This document shows positions 5,701-7,202 of a stretch of 7,202 bases of DNA, in pieces. Source of the DNA: an uncultured Clostridia bacterium (GTDB lineage Bacteria; Bacillota; Clostridia; Lachnospirales; Bianqueaceae); assembly GCA_947570515.1 (NCBI GenBank), contig CANOUM010000078.1:1-7202 (forward strand). Direction: 5' to 3'. Below the pieces are notes generated by a model. That model saw only the letters and a program-made list of their open reading frames with translations. It had not been told where the DNA came from and did no database searches. Position 1 is the first letter of the stretch; each line of letters starts with the position of its first letter. The translations under genes and the position numbers were made by a program.

Positions 5701-6054
5701 TTACAGCGCAGCCTTTGCTGCCTCTGTCAATTTGGTGAAAGCCGCAGGATCGTTAACTGCGATATCTGCCAGCACCTTACGGTTTAAAGTAATACCTGCT
5801 TTCTTAAGACCATTCATAAAACGGCTGTAGGACATGTCGTTCATATGGCAGGCAGCATTGATACGAGCGATCCAAAGCTGACGAAAATCTCTTTTCTTCA
5901 GACGACGACCAATGTATGCGCTGCGCATCGATCTCATCACCGCGCTTTTTGCACTGCGGTACTGCTTAGAACGAGCACCATAGAAACCCTTTGCCAGCTT
6001 TAATGTTTTTTTATGCTTTTTGCGTGCGTTTAATGCACCCTTTACTCTTGCCAT
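5701..6054 (-). CDS. rplT: 50S ribosomal protein L20
   Basis: L20 binds 23S rRNA early and is needed for assembly of the large subunit. In Firmicutes and in E. coli it also represses its own operon. The 117-aa product is normal in length and nearly collinear with the family: MARVKG start, the basic helix ARKKHKKTLKLAKGFYGARS (residues 11-30), the RRLKKRDFRQLWIARINAA block, and GLKKAGITLNRKVLADIA in the globular C-terminal half that binds both rRNA and the regulatory mRNA site. An AAGGAGGA site lies 8 nt before the ATG. It is the last gene of infC-rpmI-rplT, 51 nt after rpmI, and is followed by the shared terminator. Confidence 0.98.
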   Translation of the reverse strand: MARVKGALNARKKHKKTLKLAKGFYGARSKQYRSAKSAVMRSMRSAYIGRRLKKRDFRQLWIARINAACHMNDMSYSRFMNGLKKAGITLNRKVLADIAVNDPAAFTKLTEAAKAAL

Positions 6055-6105
6055 GATAAATCCTCCTTAAGTTATCTTCTAATATGATGATGTCCCAAGA
6101 CCCTA

Positions 6106-6303
6106 TTAGCTATAAGGCAGGATCTTCTTCATAACCTTCTCGTTGGTTCTGTCGGTCATGCTGGGCTTTCTCAGATTTCTTTTTCTCTTGGTGGTCTTCT
6201 TGGTTAAAATATGGCTTTTGTTAGCCTTAAATCTTTTTAACTTTCCAGTTCCTGTAACTTTAAAACGCTTTGCAGCTGCTTTTTTTGTCTTTACCTTAGG
6301 CAT
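6106..6303 (-). CDS. rpmI: 50S ribosomal protein L35
   Basis: L35 is a small, very basic large-subunit protein. The 65-aa product shows the family start MPKVKTKKAAAKRFKVTGTG, the KRFKANKSHILTKK block and a typical ending with MKKILPY. A strong AAGGAGGA site lies about 8 nt before the ATG. It lies between infC and rplT, as in nearly all bacteria. A long hairpin stands just ahead of its ribosome binding site and may influence translation or mRNA processing. Confidence 0.98.
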   Translation of the reverse strand: MPKVKTKKAAAKRFKVTGTGKLKRFKANKSHILTKKTTKRKRNLRKPSMTDRTNEKVMKKILPYS

Positions 6304-6324
6304 TACTTTATCCTCCTTAAAATT

Positions 6325-6353
6325 ACGCTGGCTGTTTTCAAAACAGCCGGCGT
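6325..6353 (-). promoter_or_regulatory. Hairpin in the infC-rpmI spacer, next to the rpmI ribosome binding site
   Basis: GGCTGTTT and AAACAGCC pair around a TGA loop. After one mismatch, ACGC pairs with GCGT, giving 12 bp in all. On the minus strand only four T follow (AATTTTAAGGAGG), so termination would be weak. The hairpin ends about 7 nt before the rpmI Shine-Dalgarno site. It could insulate rpmI translation, be an mRNA processing site, or act as a partial terminator. Confidence 0.55.
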
Positions 6354-6373
6354 TCTATGCTAACACTGATTTT

Positions 6374-6880
6374 TCAGCGCTTCGGCATCAAAAACATAAC
6401 CATGCTGCGGCCTTCCATTTTAGGCGCCTTGTCAATTGCCCCTACTTCCGAAATACCCTTGGCGAACTGCTCCAGCACTTCCTTACCGATCTCGGTATGC
6501 GTCATCTCACGCCCGCGAAACCGTACGGAAACCTTCACTTTATCACCTTTCTCCAAAAACTTGGCGGCATTCTTCAGCTTCGTATTCAGATCGTGTTCAT
6601 CAATATTCGGAGAAAGACGGACCTCTTTGATCTCCATAGTTTTTTGCTTCTTCTTGGCCTCTTTCTCTTTCTTCACCTGATCAAAACGGTATTTTCCATA
6701 GTTCATGATTTTGCAGACCGGCGGCTTCGACTGGGGCGCAATCTTAACCAGATCCAGATTCTTTTCCATTGCCAATTTCATGGCATCTTTACCCGATACA
6801 ACACCCAGCTGCTCTCCGTTTTCATCAATCAGTCTGACTTCTTTATCACGAATCTCTTCGTTGATCATTAACTCGCTTAT
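6374..6880 (-). CDS. infC: Translation initiation factor IF-3, probably starting at AUA
   Basis: IF3 binds the 30S subunit, prevents premature 50S joining and checks the start codon and initiator tRNA. From the chosen start the protein has 168 aa, within the usual 165-180. The N-terminal domain (about 1-75) contains MINEEIRDKEVRLID and the signature region KPPVCKIMNYGKYRFDQ (52-68). A lysine-rich linker (about 69-82) leads to the C-terminal domain with IKEVRLSPNIDEHDLNTK and FLEKGDKVKVSVRFRGREM. I place the start at the ATA codon at 6880-6878. A GGAGGUG site sits about 8 nt upstream, and ISELMINEE aligns with Bacillus IF3 ISKDFIINEQ, which starts at AUU. The frame stays open upstream to an ATG at 6940 with its own AAGGAG site (188 aa), but the leader terminator would then lie inside the coding sequence. 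IF3 discriminates against such rare starts, which allows self-repression. Confidence 0.93.
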   Translation of the reverse strand: MSELMINEEIRDKEVRLIDENGEQLGVVSGKDAMKLAMEKNLDLVKIAPQSKPPVCKIMNYGKYRFDQVKKEKEAKKKQKTMEIKEVRLSPNIDEHDLNTKLKNAAKFLEKGDKVKVSVRFRGREMTHTEIGKEVLEQFAKGISEVGAIDKAPKMEGRSMVMFLMPKR

Positions 6881-6904
6881 GGCTTGGCACCTCCGAAAAT
6901 TTTT

Positions 6905-7085
6905 TGCATAAAAAAACGAATCCATAAGAGGATCCGCCATATATAAACACTCCTTGAACAATACTTTGCCGAGCGGCACAGCCGCCAAGAAGCTGATATC
7001 TCTCTATAAACCACTGCCATGTGCGAGACCGAAATCCCGATGACGAGGTGAGAAGCGGACCTTCTACTTGTTGTTTTTTATGCAG
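6905..7085 (-). promoter_or_regulatory. infC leader, probable L20-responsive attenuator
   Basis: About 200 nt separate the predicted transcription start from infC. The leader has several hairpins: AGAAG/CTTCT (7064-7050), GCGGC/GCCGC near 6980, and the terminator at 6936-6910. The segment AGGTCCGC (7062-7055) can pair with GCGGATCCT (6937-6929, one bulged T), which would break the terminator stem, so it could act as an antiterminator. In Bacillus, infC-rpmI-rplT is controlled in this way by L20 binding its leader. The L20 assignment here is inferred from gene order and architecture; I did not match a covariance model. Confidence 0.62.
6910..6936 (-). terminator. Intrinsic terminator in the infC leader
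   Basis: On the minus strand CGGATCC pairs with GGATTCG (one G-U pair) around a 6-nt loop, followed by seven T. It lies 30 nt ahead of the proposed infC start and between promoter and gene, so it must be conditional for the operon to be expressed. Confidence 0.7.
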
Positions 7086-7090
7086 GAGAT

Positions 7091-7119
7091 AGTATACTCT
7101 ACTTTTCCTCCTTTGTCAA
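7091..7119 (-). promoter_or_regulatory. Strong sigma-A promoter of infC-rpmI-rplT
   Basis: A consensus TTGACA (7119-7114) and a TATACT -10 box (7096-7091) lie exactly 17 bp apart on the minus strand. Transcription should begin around 7084. The near-consensus boxes fit the high expression of a ribosomal protein operon. Confidence 0.88.
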
Positions 7120-7146
7120 CACCTTTTTTCAAACATTTCATTTTTG

Positions 7147-7175
7147 ATTGTAGGATTACAATACATGTGTTACAA
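7147..7175 (-). promoter_or_regulatory. Weak upstream tandem promoter candidate
   Basis: TTGTAA (7175-7170) and TACAAT (7152-7147) lie 17 bp apart on the minus strand, 28 nt upstream of the main infC promoter. The same bases also form an inverted repeat, ATTGTA-GGAT-TACAAT (7147-7162), so an operator is an alternative reading. Confidence 0.3.
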
Positions 7176-7183
7176 GTGAATAT

Positions 7184-7202
7184 AAAAAAGCAGAGAAGCT
7201 GT
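7184..7202 (-). terminator. Possible half of an upstream gene's terminator, cut by window edge
   Basis: On the minus strand the window opens with AGCTTCTCTGCT followed by TTTTTTATA, which looks like the 3' arm and T tract of an intrinsic terminator. The matching 5' arm would be just outside the window, so this is only a guess. Confidence 0.35.

Noticed and set aside
6143..6871. Long plus-strand open frame of 242 codons with hydrophobic runs
   Set aside because: It runs antisense across infC and rpmI; the Leu/Phe-rich stretches are the complement of Lys/Glu-rich coding sequence.
6938..6988. Longer infC starts, including ATG at 6940
   Set aside because: The extension is not typical of IF3 and would put the leader terminator inside the gene; kept as an alternative but not preferred.

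Overview
The window looks like chromosomal DNA of an anaerobic Gram-positive Firmicute of class Clostridia, probably a gut Lachnospiraceae-type lineage. This rests on strong AGGAGG ribosome binding sites before nearly every gene, SmpB, SecG, IF3, L35 and L20 sequences of clostridial character, an apparent class B sortase, and a small protein resembling the clostridial DUF6514 family. The taxonomic call is an inference from family resemblance, not a database match. All genes except one small plus-strand gene lie on the minus strand, so the layout is described from right to left.

Right end (about 7200 to 5635): a near-consensus sigma-A promoter drives infC-rpmI-rplT (IF3, L35, L20). An untranslated leader of about 200 nt carries an intrinsic terminator shortly before infC and an upstream segment that could compete with it. 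This is the layout expected for an L20-controlled attenuator. The best infC start appears to be a rare AUA codon at the position where Bacillus infC uses AUU. The operon ends at a strong bidirectional terminator shared with the convergent plus-strand gene.

Middle (about 5625 to 3980): a 78-aa DUF6514-like gene on the plus strand is divergent from a 356-aa regulator with a C-terminal ArsR-type winged helix. The 313-nt gap between them is AT-rich. It contains an unannotated 37-codon minus-strand ORF for a very basic peptide, whose stop overlaps the regulator's start as ATGA.

Left half (3950 to 1): a PHP-domain metallohydrolase, a cytoplasmic two-module DUF4397-like protein, a YfcE-type metallophosphodiesterase and secG follow, with recognisable promoters before three of the four. 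A textbook terminator then separates secG from smpB, with no rnr gene between them. Behind smpB, tightly packed, come a small aldo/keto-reductase-like protein that has lost two catalytic tetrad residues and the 5' part of a class B sortase gene cut by the window edge.

Functionally the window is mostly housekeeping (translation initiation, ribosome assembly, ribosome rescue, protein export) mixed with uncharacterised accessory proteins. I see no mobile elements, CRISPR arrays, tRNA or rRNA genes. The points most worth a second look are the infC leader and start codon, the small basic ORF, and the catalytically degenerate aldo/keto reductase.
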